Source: an uncultured Eubacteriales bacterium
GTDB taxonomy: Bacteria > Bacillota > Clostridia > Oscillospirales > Acutalibacteraceae
DNA length: 64,000 bases
Assembly: GCA_910577755.1 (NCBI GenBank)
Contig: CAJTNL010000001.1
Location: forward strand, 82,566-146,565
Direction: 5' to 3'
The notes beneath the pieces are model-generated. The model had not been told where the DNA came from, did no database searches, and saw nothing but the letters and a program-made list of their open reading frames with translations. This document shows positions 53,597-61,769 of the stretch, piece by piece (position 1 is the stretch's first letter; each line of letters opens with the position of its first letter). The position numbers were made by a program, and so were the translations under genes.

Positions 53597-55744
53597 TTAT
53601 TCCCCTATTTCACTTTGTTCTAAACTTTTAGTAAAACCACGAGTTAATTTATTTATTGGCTTTTTTAAGAATAATGAAATAAGTATAAATACTGCTCCAT
53701 ATATTAAAAGCACGATGATATCCTTAGTTAATACACTTGGCACAACACCGCCAATTGCTTCTCTTGCAAAAGAAATAGCATAAGTGAATGGTAAAAACGG
53801 ATTAATTACTTGGAAGAATTTAGGGGTTAATTGAATAGGAAATGTGCCTCCTGAGCCACCAATTTGTATTACTAATAATACAATTCCTAAAACCTTACCT
53901 ATATTTCCAAAAACAGAACATAGCGAATATAAAATTAATGTAAATATAATACTTGTAAATATGCCGCCTAACACAAATAATAATGGATTTACACAATAAA
54001 TTTTTAGTATATACAAATCTCCTAAAGTTACTATTATGGATTGAATGATTGCTATACTCATAAATAACATCATTTTTCCGAAATATTGAGCCATCGGAGA
54101 ATATTCTCCTTTAGCTTCACTTCTTAACATAGAAGATAGCAATAATAGCCCTACCCATAATGATAATACTGTATAAAATGGCGTCATTCCCGTACCATAG
54201 TTTCCCATTGGGAATAACTTATCTTCAACTATATTTACAGGGTCAGATAAAAAGTCACTTCTTTCTTTAACATGTGTCTTTAATAAATCAACTATTGCTT
54301 GTAAACCTTCGCTATTATTAATACTTCCAATTTTACTAACCAATTCATTAATTAAATTTTCAGCTTCCGGAATTTTTTCTTTAACAAATTCAATTCCTTC
54401 TATACCTTTATCTGCACCCGCATAAACAGTACTTAATAAATTTGAAACTTGCGGAAGCTTTGCTTCTGCTGAGCTTAATACTACTGCTGCATTATCAGCA
54501 GTAGTATACGCCCCATCAAAAATACTATTTATTTTTTGAGCTATGTTAGAATCAAAATTATCATATAAATTTGTGGATATACTGTTAATATCATTTGCTA
54601 AAGATAAAACATTATTTAATAAATCCAAATTCGGTTTTTGAGCATTTAATAAATTATCTTTTACTGTATTTAATGTAGGTATAGCTAAACTGACTTTACT
54701 ATTTATATCTTGTAAATTAGTAATTATAGCATCAAATTGCCCCGGGTTAAATTTATTCATAGTTTGAAAAATATTTATTAATGAATCTACACTTTTATTT
54801 ATACTATTTAATTTATTAATCAAACTCTCAACCATTTCCGGAGCATTTTCCGCGCCGGTATTTATTACATCTATTAATGCAGTGGTATATTTTGAAATAT
54901 CATTAGATATACCATTTAATATTTTAATATCATTTTTAATTACTGGCGCTAAATTATTTAAACTTACTTTTGAAGAAGACAAGAATTCTTTAACGTCACC
55001 ACTTAAAGTTTGCGCATTTTCAATAGTCTCCTTTATTCTAGGAATATCATTTTGCACTTCACTTACTAATGTCTCTAACTGTTCTGCGCCACTAGCTGCT
55101 AAATTAACTACATCATTAATATCTGCAAAATGACTTTGTACCTCTACTAGTGAATTATAAACTGTACCAAGCTTAGGTAATTGATTTTCAAACTCCACTC
55201 CAATTTCTTTTCCTAATTCAAATATTGATTCACTTACAGTAGAAACTATTGCTTTACTTACATTGGTTTGTATTGCACTTGCCCCTTTATCTGTTAACTT
55301 AGGTGCTATTGCATTTATTTTTTCATTTACTGTATAAATTATATTTCCTTTTTTAACATCTTCAGTAACAATAGATGTTAAATCTTTAGAAAAATCCTCA
55401 GGAATAGTAATCGTTGCATAACATTCTCCTTCTTCAACCATTTGAGCTGCTTCCTCTTCACTAAGAAATTGCCACCCCATTTGTTGATTATCTTTTAGTT
55501 CATCTATAACATTATTTCCTAAATTAATTTGTTTACCATTAAGAGTTATTCCCAAATCTTTATTTACAACCCCAATCTTTATACCACTTGTTGCCGATTG
55601 TGAATATGGATTCCACGATGCTTTTATATTAAACCAAGCATATAAAGATGGTAAAATACATAGTGTGATAACAACAATAATTGCCCCATAATTCTTAAAG
55701 ATATTCTTTAAATCTCTTTTAAAAATTTCAAATACACCTTTCAT
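53597..55744 (-). CDS. YhgE/Pip (phage infection protein) family membrane protein
   Basis: 715 residues. One N-terminal helix (AIIVVITLCILPSLYAWFNI, the family mark), then a large extracytoplasmic region (35-500) rich in coiled coils and Asn/Ser with 'INSI' repeats. Five C-terminal helices resemble ABC-2 permeases (SLWVGLLLLSSMLR, GGTFPIQLTPKFFQVINPFLPFTYAISFAREAIGG). Relatives are phage receptors (Pip of Lactococcus, YueB) or belong to type VII secretion. More AT-rich codons than the neighbours. A perfect palindrome sits upstream. Confidence 0.92.
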   Translation of the reverse strand: MKGVFEIFKRDLKNIFKNYGAIIVVITLCILPSLYAWFNIKASWNPYSQSATSGIKIGVVNKDLGITLNGKQINLGNNVIDELKDNQQMGWQFLSEEEAAQMVEEGECYATITIPEDFSKDLTSIVTEDVKKGNIIYTVNEKINAIAPKLTDKGASAIQTNVSKAIVSTVSESIFELGKEIGVEFENQLPKLGTVYNSLVEVQSHFADINDVVNLAASGAEQLETLVSEVQNDIPRIKETIENAQTLSGDVKEFLSSSKVSLNNLAPVIKNDIKILNGISNDISKYTTALIDVINTGAENAPEMVESLINKLNSINKSVDSLINIFQTMNKFNPGQFDAIITNLQDINSKVSLAIPTLNTVKDNLLNAQKPNLDLLNNVLSLANDINSISTNLYDNFDSNIAQKINSIFDGAYTTADNAAVVLSSAEAKLPQVSNLLSTVYAGADKGIEGIEFVKEKIPEAENLINELVSKIGSINNSEGLQAIVDLLKTHVKERSDFLSDPVNIVEDKLFPMGNYGTGMTPFYTVLSLWVGLLLLSSMLRSEAKGEYSPMAQYFGKMMLFMSIAIIQSIIVTLGDLYILKIYCVNPLLFVLGGIFTSIIFTLILYSLCSVFGNIGKVLGIVLLVIQIGGSGGTFPIQLTPKFFQVINPFLPFTYAISFAREAIGGVVPSVLTKDIIVLLIYGAVFILISLFLKKPINKLTRGFTKSLEQSEIGE

Positions 55745-55774
55745 ATCCTCTTGCCCCTTTGAATTTTTAATTTC

Positions 55775-55802
55775 TAATAAAGTACATCCTAGTACTTTAT
55801 TA
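55775..55802. promoter_or_regulatory. Palindromic operator candidate upstream of the YhgE gene
   Basis: TAATAAAGTAC / GTACTTTATTA, a perfect 11-base inverted repeat with a 6-base centre, 31 bases before the start codon. TetR-type operators look like this; no TetR gene is next to it. Confidence 0.6.
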
Positions 55803-56382
55803 CGAAAAATTTAAGCTTTAGTTTTCTGTTTTTTTAATTTTTTATTCATATTTTATTTTTGTTTTTTCCTTGTTTAAATTAATATACTTTTATATTACTT
55901 AATAATAAACTTTACTATATATATTTTTTTATACCAAAACTATTTTTAATATATAACTAATATAGATACTAATAGATATTAAAAAATACTGAGGAAAACA
56001 AATAAATCCTCCCTCGTTTACCATTAAGTTAAGAGAGAGGATATAACTTCATAATTTCCTGAACCGTTCTGATATACTTTATCTTAAGGAGTACCGTTTT
56101 GGTGTGTCATATTGACTAAAATATTTGCAGGAGTATTTCAAAAAACTCCTGTAAAAAATAAAAAACCTCTCCTACCATATTGAACAAGTCTACCGTTGGT
56201 CTGACTGTCGAGGTTTTGCCTTCACTTGTATTACTATTACAATACTCAGCCATACATTCAGCGCATAACGTGCGCCACTCATTTTATATCAAAAATTTTG
56301 AAAGGAGGTTTTCTGGGGGTTTTCATATTTCCCTATTTACATGGTATCATACTTAATATGAACTAAACAAACAAATAAATAT
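55803..56382. other. AT-rich stretch without a firm gene
   Basis: Only weak candidates. A 45-codon minus-strand frame at 56116-56253 (MAEYCNSNTSEGKTSTV...) has no ribosome-binding site. A good GAAAGGAGG at about 56299 on the plus strand is followed by no credible frame. The region reads like degraded mobile DNA. Confidence 0.4.
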
Positions 56383-56798
56383 TTATTCGTTATTACAGCT
56401 CTGATTCTTATCCACATATCTGCTACATGCCATCCTTAACTATCCGCTGTATTCCCACCACCGATACGGTTAGCTACCTGCTGCCACGAAAGCCTGTTAA
56501 TAAAGCGTAAGGTAAATATCTGCTGTATCAAGCTATCATCAATCCCAGCTATGTAACGCTCCAAACAATTACGCTCATATAAGCATTGATTAATCTTTGA
56601 TGATAGGATAGTTTCTCAATCAATGATTTCCGCATTATACCTTTCTATACTGCTGTCGGAATAACCTCCGCTTGGAATGTCTATTAGGTTATGCATAAAC
56701 GGACTACACGCTTTTAATCTCAAAGTTTCTATTCTTTCTTTATCTAATTCTATCTCACGGTTTAAATAATATAGCTGCGATAATTCTCTTAACGTCAC
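56383..56798 (-). pseudogene. Phage DUF1492-type regulator relic
   Basis: Starts MTLRELSQLYYLNREIELDKERIETL, typical of DUF1492/RinA-like late regulators. Then an in-frame TGA after AEIID. The frame continues QCLYERNCLERYIAGIDDSLIQQIFTLRFINRLSWQQVANRIGGGNTADS, and after a one-base deletion ends RMACSRYVDKNQSCNNE. So one nonsense and one frameshift mutation in an otherwise full-length gene. Known homologues are small proteins of Firmicute prophages and integrative elements. Confidence 0.8.
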
Positions 56799-56858
56799 GT
56801 ATTTACCTACCTATTTTATATACTTTACGGTTATTTTGTTATTTTTTTGTAATTTATA

Positions 56859-56887
56859 TTGTTTTTTTCCTTTAATGGTTTTATAAT
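56859..56887 (+). promoter_or_regulatory. Promoter for the double-glycine peptide genes
   Basis: TTGTTT (56859-56864), 17-base spacer, TATAAT (56882-56887). Lies 32 bases before the first peptide gene. Confidence 0.65.
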
Positions 56888-56918
56888 GTAATTATCTTAA
56901 TAAAAGGAGCTATCACAC

Positions 56919-57056
56919 ATGAAAAAATTCAATCAAATGACAGAAGTTCGAATGAGCAATGTAAACGGCGGTGCTGTAATATTGTTACCTATTTTTACTA
57001 CAATTTGTGGAGCTATCGGTCTGGCCAAAACAATAGCAGATCTTGCTCGAAAATAA
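56919..57056 (+). CDS. Double-glycine-leader peptide 1 (bacteriocin-like)
   Basis: 45 residues, ATG eight bases after AAAAGGAGC. The leader is MKKFNQMTEVRMSNVNGG, ending in the Gly-Gly cleavage site used by C39-peptidase ABC exporters. The predicted mature peptide is 27 residues, AVILLPIFTTICGAIGLAK followed by TIADLARK: a hydrophobic, helix-prone segment with one Cys, then a basic end. It shares its leader with the second gene 126 bases downstream. No exporter or immunity gene is seen in the window. Could be a class II bacteriocin, or a signalling peptide. Confidence 0.75.
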   Translation: MKKFNQMTEVRMSNVNGGAVILLPIFTTICGAIGLAKTIADLARK

Positions 57057-57182
57057 ATAAGTAAAATCCCTTTTCAAACCTAACTTGTGAAGGATTTTCA
57101 CTTCTCTTAGTAGTAAATCTTCTTGGTGTTTCTATATAATATTTTATAATATCCTTATAATTAAAGAAAGGAACATATGGGT

Positions 57183-57314
57183 ATGAAAAAATTTAATCAA
57201 ATGACTGAAAAACAAATGAGTAAAACAGACGGCGGTCTTATCTCCGCTCTAATAGCGATAGCTGTAGTAGGAGCCGGTGTAGGTGGGATTATCAAAGGCA
57301 CACAAAACAAATAA
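57183..57314 (+). CDS. Double-glycine-leader peptide 2 (bacteriocin-like)
   Basis: 43 residues (45 if the in-frame ATG at 57177 is used; AAAGGA suits either). Leader MKKFNQMTEKQMSKTDGG, then the mature part LISALIAIAVVGAGVGG followed by IIKGTQNK: a Gly-rich hydrophobic helix with GxxxG-like spacing and a basic tail. The leaders of the two genes agree at the first nine residues and at MS...GG, while the mature parts differ, as in two-peptide bacteriocins. A terminator follows. Confidence 0.75.
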   Translation: MKKFNQMTEKQMSKTDGGLISALIAIAVVGAGVGGIIKGTQNK

Positions 57315-57330
57315 GCATATATCAATTAAT

Positions 57331-57360
57331 CCCTGGGCAATGCCTGGGTTTTTATTTTTT
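57331..57360 (+). terminator. Terminator after the peptide genes
   Basis: CCCTGG ... CCTGGG with a small internal mismatch followed by TTTTTATTTTTT. Confidence 0.65.
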
Positions 57361-57398
57361 GTATAGATTTAAAATTCATATTTCCAATTCAATCATAA

Positions 57399-57596
57399 TC
57401 ACTCCTCCAAAAGACATTTGTTGTGCTCTTTACAAATCTTTTCCGCTGATTCTTTGTCGTGCGCCTCACCTATCCTCCGATCTAGACTATCTCTAATTCC
57501 CCATACGCCGATCAGTCTCAAAATAGTTATAACAATGTACCCCATAATTTGTATGTATTTGTATAAACTTTGACTAATTCTATCGTCATAATACAA
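57399..57596 (-). CDS. Small phage-like protein, start uncertain
   Basis: 65-codon open frame: MYYDDRISQSLYKYIQIMGYIVITILRLIGVWGIRDSL and then RRIGEAHDKESAEKICKEHNKCLLEE. The only start near GAGGGG is a TTG two bases away. An ATG in another frame fits that site better but stops after 20 codons, so a frameshift may have damaged the gene. The second half looks like a real protein. Part of the prophage early region. Confidence 0.45.
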   Translation of the reverse strand: MYYDDRISQSLYKYIQIMGYIVITILRLIGVWGIRDSLDRRIGEAHDKESAEKICKEHNKCLLEE

Positions 57597-57643
57597 TACC
57601 CCTCTTTACAATAACTATCTCGTAATATGCATCTGACTAATGC

Positions 57644-57772
57644 TTATATCTCTCTGCCGGTATAGTTGCCTTTATGATATTCTTTTAACTTTAACATATC
57701 ACCTATTTGATAAGAACGGTCATCTTTATGGACTTGAAAGTATTGCAGTTCTATTTTCAGTTCATGTAGCAT
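57644..57772 (-). pseudogene. DUF3850 (ASCH-like) fragment
   Basis: 42 residues behind GGAGGAGG: MLHELKIELQYFQVHKDDRSYQIGDMLKLKEYHKGNYTGREI. DUF3850 proteins begin MHELKIxPEYF, then about 15 residues (GxKTFEIRKNDR), then YxVGDxLxLxEY...YTGR. Here the middle is shortened and the end is missing, so it is a remnant. The family is common in Firmicute phages and is related to RNA-binding ASCH domains. Confidence 0.7.
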
Positions 57773-57984
57773 TTTTATTCCTCCTCCAGCAAATTCGGTA
57801 ATGGTATCCAGCGGGTGACTCTCCATAGAAGATATTCATAGTTAAAGCAAATCCACCCACCTTTAACTTTTATAATGCATTATAGCAATAATACTTTCTT
57901 GTATATCCTCAAAAAACAAGCAACCTATATATGAACTTATTTCGAATGGCAACCTATCTTCTACACTGATCCATTGCATGTAAC

Positions 57985-58115
57985 TTATCCTCCTGTTTTC
58001 ATTCTTTTAGCTATCTCATACATAACCAGTATGGTTACACTGTTGCCTGCTCCATACCTAACCTGAAACCGCCGATTCCAGCGAATAAATCTAGGAATGT
58101 CTTATGTCCTTCCAT
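57985..58115 (-). pseudogene. C5 cytosine methyltransferase collapsed to its two ends
   Basis: The ATG at 58115 gives MEGHKTFLDLFAGIGGFRLGMEQA, the SAM-binding start of Dcm-type enzymes. The next bases, in a different frame, give GNSVTILVMYEIAKRMKTGG and a stop at 57985, which is the usual C-terminus. About 250-350 residues between them, including the catalytic PC motif, are gone. The join falls at GCAGGC, sequence expected at both places (EQAG and QAGNS), consistent with deletion between short repeats. Confidence 0.75.
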
Positions 58116-58222
58116 AACACTACTTTCAATTCTAATCTTTGGGCTCTCGCTTCTTTTTCAGATAAGGCGTACCCTCATGCCGGTAACATTCAGAGGGCTT
58201 GATCTTTCTCCATTTACCTGTT

Positions 58223-58411
58223 TTAATGACATAATTGCAGCAACACGCTTCCTCCTGCTATTGCAATGCTAATAGCAAATCCCATCCAAAACCATATAAA
58301 GCTGATATTTCCTAACTCATATACACCTACTGTACCTAGTAACAAAAGCAGTGAGCACATGGTCAATAGCCCTGCTAGACCTCTATAGGTTATTCTCTTC
58401 ATTCGTTTCAT
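58223..58411 (-). CDS. Small membrane protein of prophage region
   Basis: 62 residues, ATG 12 bases after GGAGG. A basic start (MKRMKRITYRG) and two hydrophobic helices (LAGLLTMCSLLLLLGTVGVYEL and FIWFWMGFAISIAIAGG). Small two-helix proteins of this kind occur in phage early clusters; no function known. Confidence 0.55.
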   Translation of the reverse strand: MKRMKRITYRGLAGLLTMCSLLLLLGTVGVYELGNISFIWFWMGFAISIAIAGGSVLLQLCH

Positions 58412-58465
58412 TTTTTTCTGTGCCTCCTGTTGGATGCTTGTCCTGTTTATTAAGGGGCAATCCCC

Positions 58466-58660
58466 CTAAGTTATGGTATCGAAGCTGCAACTGTTTACCC
58501 CCTCCTGTATTCTGGCTAACAATTTACCTCTTATATCGTCCATTTCTTTTTCACTTACAAGATACTCACACTCTCCTTTTTCATTGATCTTCAAAAGCGT
58601 GATTCTCCGACCGTCAATTGTTATAGTTGCTCTTCCTTTTAATGTTCGGTTTTTTCCCAT
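58466..58660 (-). CDS. Small phage-like protein
   Basis: 64 residues from the ATG at 58660, eight bases after GGGGGG. MGKNRTLKGRATITIDGRRITLLKINEKGECEYLVSEKE followed by MDDIRGKLLARIQEGVNS. The basic start and 'GxATITxDGxxITL' pattern are seen in hypothetical proteins of clostridial prophages. Intact and with a good ribosome-binding site. Confidence 0.6.
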   Translation of the reverse strand: MGKNRTLKGRATITIDGRRITLLKINEKGECEYLVSEKEMDDIRGKLLARIQEGVNSCSFDTIT

Positions 58661-58720
58661 ATGTATCACCCCCCTTTTTAAATGTATGTAAAATATGGGT
58701 TGTCTTATTTTAAGTATTTT

Positions 58721-58912
58721 TTAATCAATATCCATAGTGATTGTTAAATTTGATAATTTACCTACATTAACTTGCAGATTAAAACTAGTGACAGTTTTCG
58801 ATTCCGTCCCGTTAAGATAAAGTTGGTATGCAGTACCATCCTTTTTGATATCAAGTTTAGGATAGTATTTTTTATTCTCTTCTGACATCTCATAAACTTT
58901 CACCCCTCTCAC
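58721..58912 (-). CDS. Small phage-like protein
   Basis: 63 codons from a GTG at 58912, or a shorter form from an internal GTG (58903) or ATG (58888). Sequence SEENKKYYPKLDIKKDGTAYQLYLNGTESKTVTSFNLQV ends NLTITMDID. Beta-rich. Resembles the small hypothetical genes next to phage cro. Start not resolved. Confidence 0.5.
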   Translation of the reverse strand: MRGVKVYEMSEENKKYYPKLDIKKDGTAYQLYLNGTESKTVTSFNLQVNVGKLSNLTITMDID

Positions 58913-58988
58913 CCACTCTCAAATGATAAAAAATATAGTTTTTGTTGTATATCCTCCTAAAAAACAGTAAAATTGACTTAGAGAGGGG

Positions 58989-59408
58989 GTGAGCATTACA
59001 ATTGAAAATGAATTAACTAAGGATGCTCAATATATGTTGTGTGCCTTATATAAAAGCTATCTTGATAAAAGAGAAAATGACGTTGATAAAGACGGTGCAA
59101 AAATGTTTGGTTCGTCAGGAGATATTTACGAAACTTTCATGAGTGAATGGCTTTTTCAAGATGTAGATGAGACTTATCGAGAGCTTTTGCGTGCTGGATA
59201 TCTACATAACAATATTGCTTCCTTTGTAATTTTATCCGACAAAGCCATTATTTACATGGAAAATAGATTTAAAAGAAAAGGTAATAAAATAGTTGATTGT
59301 ATGATTAAAATCAAAAGTTTCATTCCGCTTAGACTTGGGATACTTAATGCCAAAGGTATTTGCAAAATCAATAATTACCTTTTCCCAGCTGTCTACAATT
59401 TCATTTAA
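58989..59408 (+). CDS. Conserved hypothetical phage/element protein
   Basis: 139 codons from a GTG at 58989, behind GAGAGGGG. LTKDAQYMLCALYKSYLDKRENDVDKDGAKMFGSSGDIYETFMSEWLFQDVDETYRELLRAGYLHNNIASFVILSDKAIIYMENRF. This winged-helix-like pattern is known from mobile elements in Firmicutes. Homologues normally end soon after 'KIKSxIP'; here the frame runs on for about 30 residues, so the natural stop may be lost. Opposite to the surrounding minus-strand genes. Confidence 0.6.
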   Translation: MSITIENELTKDAQYMLCALYKSYLDKRENDVDKDGAKMFGSSGDIYETFMSEWLFQDVDETYRELLRAGYLHNNIASFVILSDKAIIYMENRFKRKGNKIVDCMIKIKSFIPLRLGILNAKGICKINNYLFPAVYNFI

Positions 59409-59450
59409 GTTCTTACGTCCATCTTTGAGCGCTTGCTCTAAGGTGGACAC
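59232..59450 (-). CDS. Possible small protein opposite the previous gene
   Basis: Minus-strand frame with KNLDLEKGVSTLEQALKDGRKNLNEIVDSWEKVIIDFANTFGIKYP. The open frame starts upstream of the GTG at 59450 without a clear start and its end overlaps the plus-strand gene. The protein-like helical pattern suggests it is, or was, coding. Confidence 0.35.
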   Translation of the reverse strand: MSTLEQALKDGRKNLNEIVDSWEKVIIDFANTFGIKYPKSKRNETFDFNHTINYFITFSFKSIFHVNNGFVG

Positions 59451-59539
59451 TCCTTTTTCTAAGTCTAAATTTTTTCTTGTGTCATATGTGTTCTTCTTTC
59501 TTTTTATGTTATTTTTTACTTTTTTCCATATACTTCTTT

Positions 59540-59776
59540 TTAATCTAACTTACATTTATGCGAGTTATATTCCAAAAAAATAGAATTGAATTCGTCAGCA
59601 TTTAATTTTAAAGTATTCGCAATAGTTTTAGCTTAAGTAATAATAAAAGCCCCGCCTCCACTTCCTAACTTTCGATAGTAAGTACTTGAGTTAATCTCTA
59701 AGATATGAACTATTTTAGCCCCTATAACTCCATTTTCAACAGTTTTACCTTTTATACGGTTTGTGTCGATTGGCAT
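59540..59776 (-). pseudogene. Phage Cro-like (DUF739-type) regulator with nonsense codon
   Basis: 79 codons from the ATG at 59776 (AGAGGTGG before it). MPIDTNRIKGKTVENGVIGAKIVHILEINSSTYYRKLGSGGGAFIIT, TAA at codon 48 (59633-59635), then AKTIANTLKLNADEFNSIFLE in the same frame. The motif ANxLxLNADEFNSIFL is the hallmark of this family of phage Cro/repressor proteins. One G-to-T change (GAA to TAA) would explain the stop. Confidence 0.8.
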
Positions 59777-59941
59777 TAAAACCACCTCTTTTCGTTCGTT
59801 CCCACGAATTTTATGCTACAATGATACTCTCTAAAACACCAGTTATTAATAGTTTTTTCTTTTTTTGGAGGTTTCTATAACTTTAGCTCTTGCATACTTG
59901 CAACTAATATAGTTTAATAATATTAGCAAAGAGGTGACAAC

Positions 59942-60387
59942 ATGGATATAGGAGAGCATATAAAAAACGCCGAAAAGAATTAGGTTTATCAGCTAAACAA
60001 ATAGCCGACAAACTCGGAGTATCACCAGCAACCATTTATAGGTATGAATCAAACGATATTATGAACATGCGTATTGATAAACTACAACCTATAGCAAAAG
60101 TACTCCGTACTACTCCTGCCTACTTAATGGGTTCGGATGAATCAGAAGAAAATAACGAGGATAGCCAACAGCAAAAACTCCTAACAAATTATAACACCGA
60201 CCAAACAAAGCTAATAGATTACTCTGACGAACTGGTAAACAGCGATAAATACAAAGAAACTGTTACGATTAGTATAGCCTCTCGTGACGGCTCTTCTACA
60301 CTACAGCTTACAAAAGAGCAATATGAAAAAATCATAGAGCTTACTAAAAAAAGCGGCAGAAAAGAGTTGCCAGACAGCATTATATAA
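59942..60387 (+). pseudogene. CI-like XRE repressor with frameshift in an A-run
   Basis: ATG at 59942 gives MDIGEHIKNAEKN and a stop. One extra base in the six-A run near 59964 restores MDIGEHIKKRRKELGLSAKQIADKLGVSPATIYRYESNDIMNMRIDKL, a complete helix-turn-helix, and then a C-terminal region to 60387 (PAYLMGSDESEENNEDSQQQ...KELPDSII). Divergent from the cro-like gene, thus the immunity repressor of the prophage. Slippage on the A-run could in principle still produce some protein. Confidence 0.8.
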
Positions 60388-60452
60388 TTTACCAAAAATC
60401 TCCTAAGGGAAATAACACTGTAAGGGATTAACATGACCATGAGGTGTTATAT

Positions 60453-61039
60453 ATGTATAAAAATTATAAGAAAGCAAGAAACCTATCATAGGAGGTACTA
60501 CTGGACGCCGGTATCACCAGCTTGCCTGTGGATTCAAATCAAGTTTTAAAAGCACTTGATGTTAATGTATTTTTGTACTAGGATGCAGATTTTGATGCAG
60601 ATAGTCCAAAACTGAGGGACAGTGATGGCTTTACAACACTGGTAGGGTATAAAAAAGCTATTTATCTTAACGAATGAAAAGATACTACACAGAAGAGAAA
60701 ATTTACGATGGCGCACGAGATTGGGCATATTGTTTTAGACCACCCAATTAATCCAATCATATACCATACCACAATAATGAAGTTGGCGAAAATCAACCTC
60801 CTATAAAAGTACAAGCAAACATATTTGCTCGTGACCTACTTATGCCCGCAAGTGTACTCGCCGCCTTACACGCGACTATAGTAGACCAGATAATGCAGAT
60901 ATGTAATGTACCTCTCACATCTACTCAAATACGCTTACAAAGGCTACATAAACTATATAAGCAAAATATGTTTGTAGCACATCCACTAAAGCGGCAGGTT
61001 ATAGCTCAATTTGATCAATTTATAAAAAACAATAAATAA
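60453..61039 (+). pseudogene. ImmA/IrrE metallopeptidase relic
   Basis: Starts MYKNYKKARNLS, then TAG (a Trp codon in homologues), EVLLDAGITSLPVDSNQVLKALDVNVFLY, TAG, DADFDADSPKLRDSDGFTTLVGYKKAIYLNE, TGA, KDTTQKRKFTMAHEIGHIVLDHP. After a frameshift: ENQPPIKVQANIFARDLLMPASVLAAL, running to 61039. The zinc motif HEIGH is intact. Three stops and one shift make it dead. Next to the repressor, as in ICEBs1-type immunity modules where ImmA cleaves the repressor. Confidence 0.85.
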
Positions 61040-61073
61040 GAATATTTCTACCTATAGCCAAGGAGGCGAAAAT

Positions 61074-61648
61074 ATGAAAATATACACAATCATAGGTGGA
61101 GTAAATGGTTGCGGCAAATCTAGCCTAACAGGAGCCATAAAAGCAGAACGTAAAGACTTAGGCACTATTATTGATGTAGATAAAATAAACGCCTCTTTTG
61201 ATGGTGATAAGGTAGCTGGTGGGAAAAAAGCAATTGAAAAAATCAACCATTGCATTGAGCAAGGTTTATCATTTACACAAGAAACCACCTTATCTGGCGC
61301 ACGGACAGCCACTACAGCGAAAAAAGCCAAAGAGAATGGTTATTATATTAGATTATATTATGTTGGCTTAGATAGCGCACAGGAGAGTGTAAAACGCATT
61401 CAAAACCGTGTTGCAAAAGGCGGGCATGATATTCCCAAAGAGGATGTACTCGCCGCTTTAACAATCGTTTTGAAGCATTGAAAAAGATACTCCCGTATTG
61501 CAATGAAGCATTATTTTTTGATAACGATAACGGCTTTATGGAAGTTGCCGAATATAAATATGGAGAATTGATTTTAAAAGGCTATAAACACCCAAAATGG
61601 ATTGAAAAAATAAATGATAACTTAAAGTATGAAAATCAACCACTGTAA
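61074..61648 (+). pseudogene. Zeta-toxin-like kinase with one frameshift
   Basis: First frame 61074-61481: MKIYTIIGGVNGCGKSSLTGAI (Walker A), IIDVDKINASFDG, then QETTLSG and RIQNRVAKGGHDIPKEDVLAAL. The other frame continues RRFNNRFEALKKILPYCNEALFFDNDNGFMEVAEYKYGELILKGYK and on to the stop at 61648. Full homologues read IPxEDVxRRFxxRF, so a one-base deletion near 61452 broke the gene. Zeta toxins phosphorylate UDP-amino sugars; this stand-alone group has no visible antitoxin here. Confidence 0.8.
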
Positions 61649-61655
61649 AATAAAA

Positions 61656-61686
61656 AATCGCCCACTACTGCCAATAGTGTGCGATT
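61656..61686 (-). terminator. Terminator-like hairpin
   Basis: AATCGC-CACTA / TAGTG-GCGATT pairing with one mismatch and a T-run on the minus strand. It follows the zeta-like gene, so it may act weakly in both directions. Confidence 0.55.
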
Positions 61687-61769
61687 ATTATAGGAATATA
61701 TGAATACTAAAATATTATATTTGATTGACTAAATTTGTTGATTTATAAAAAATAAGAAGGGTAAAGTTT

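Noticed and set aside
56116..56253. 45-codon minus-strand frame MAEYCNSNTSEGK...
   Set aside because: No ribosome-binding site, no known pattern; mentioned only in the description of the gap.
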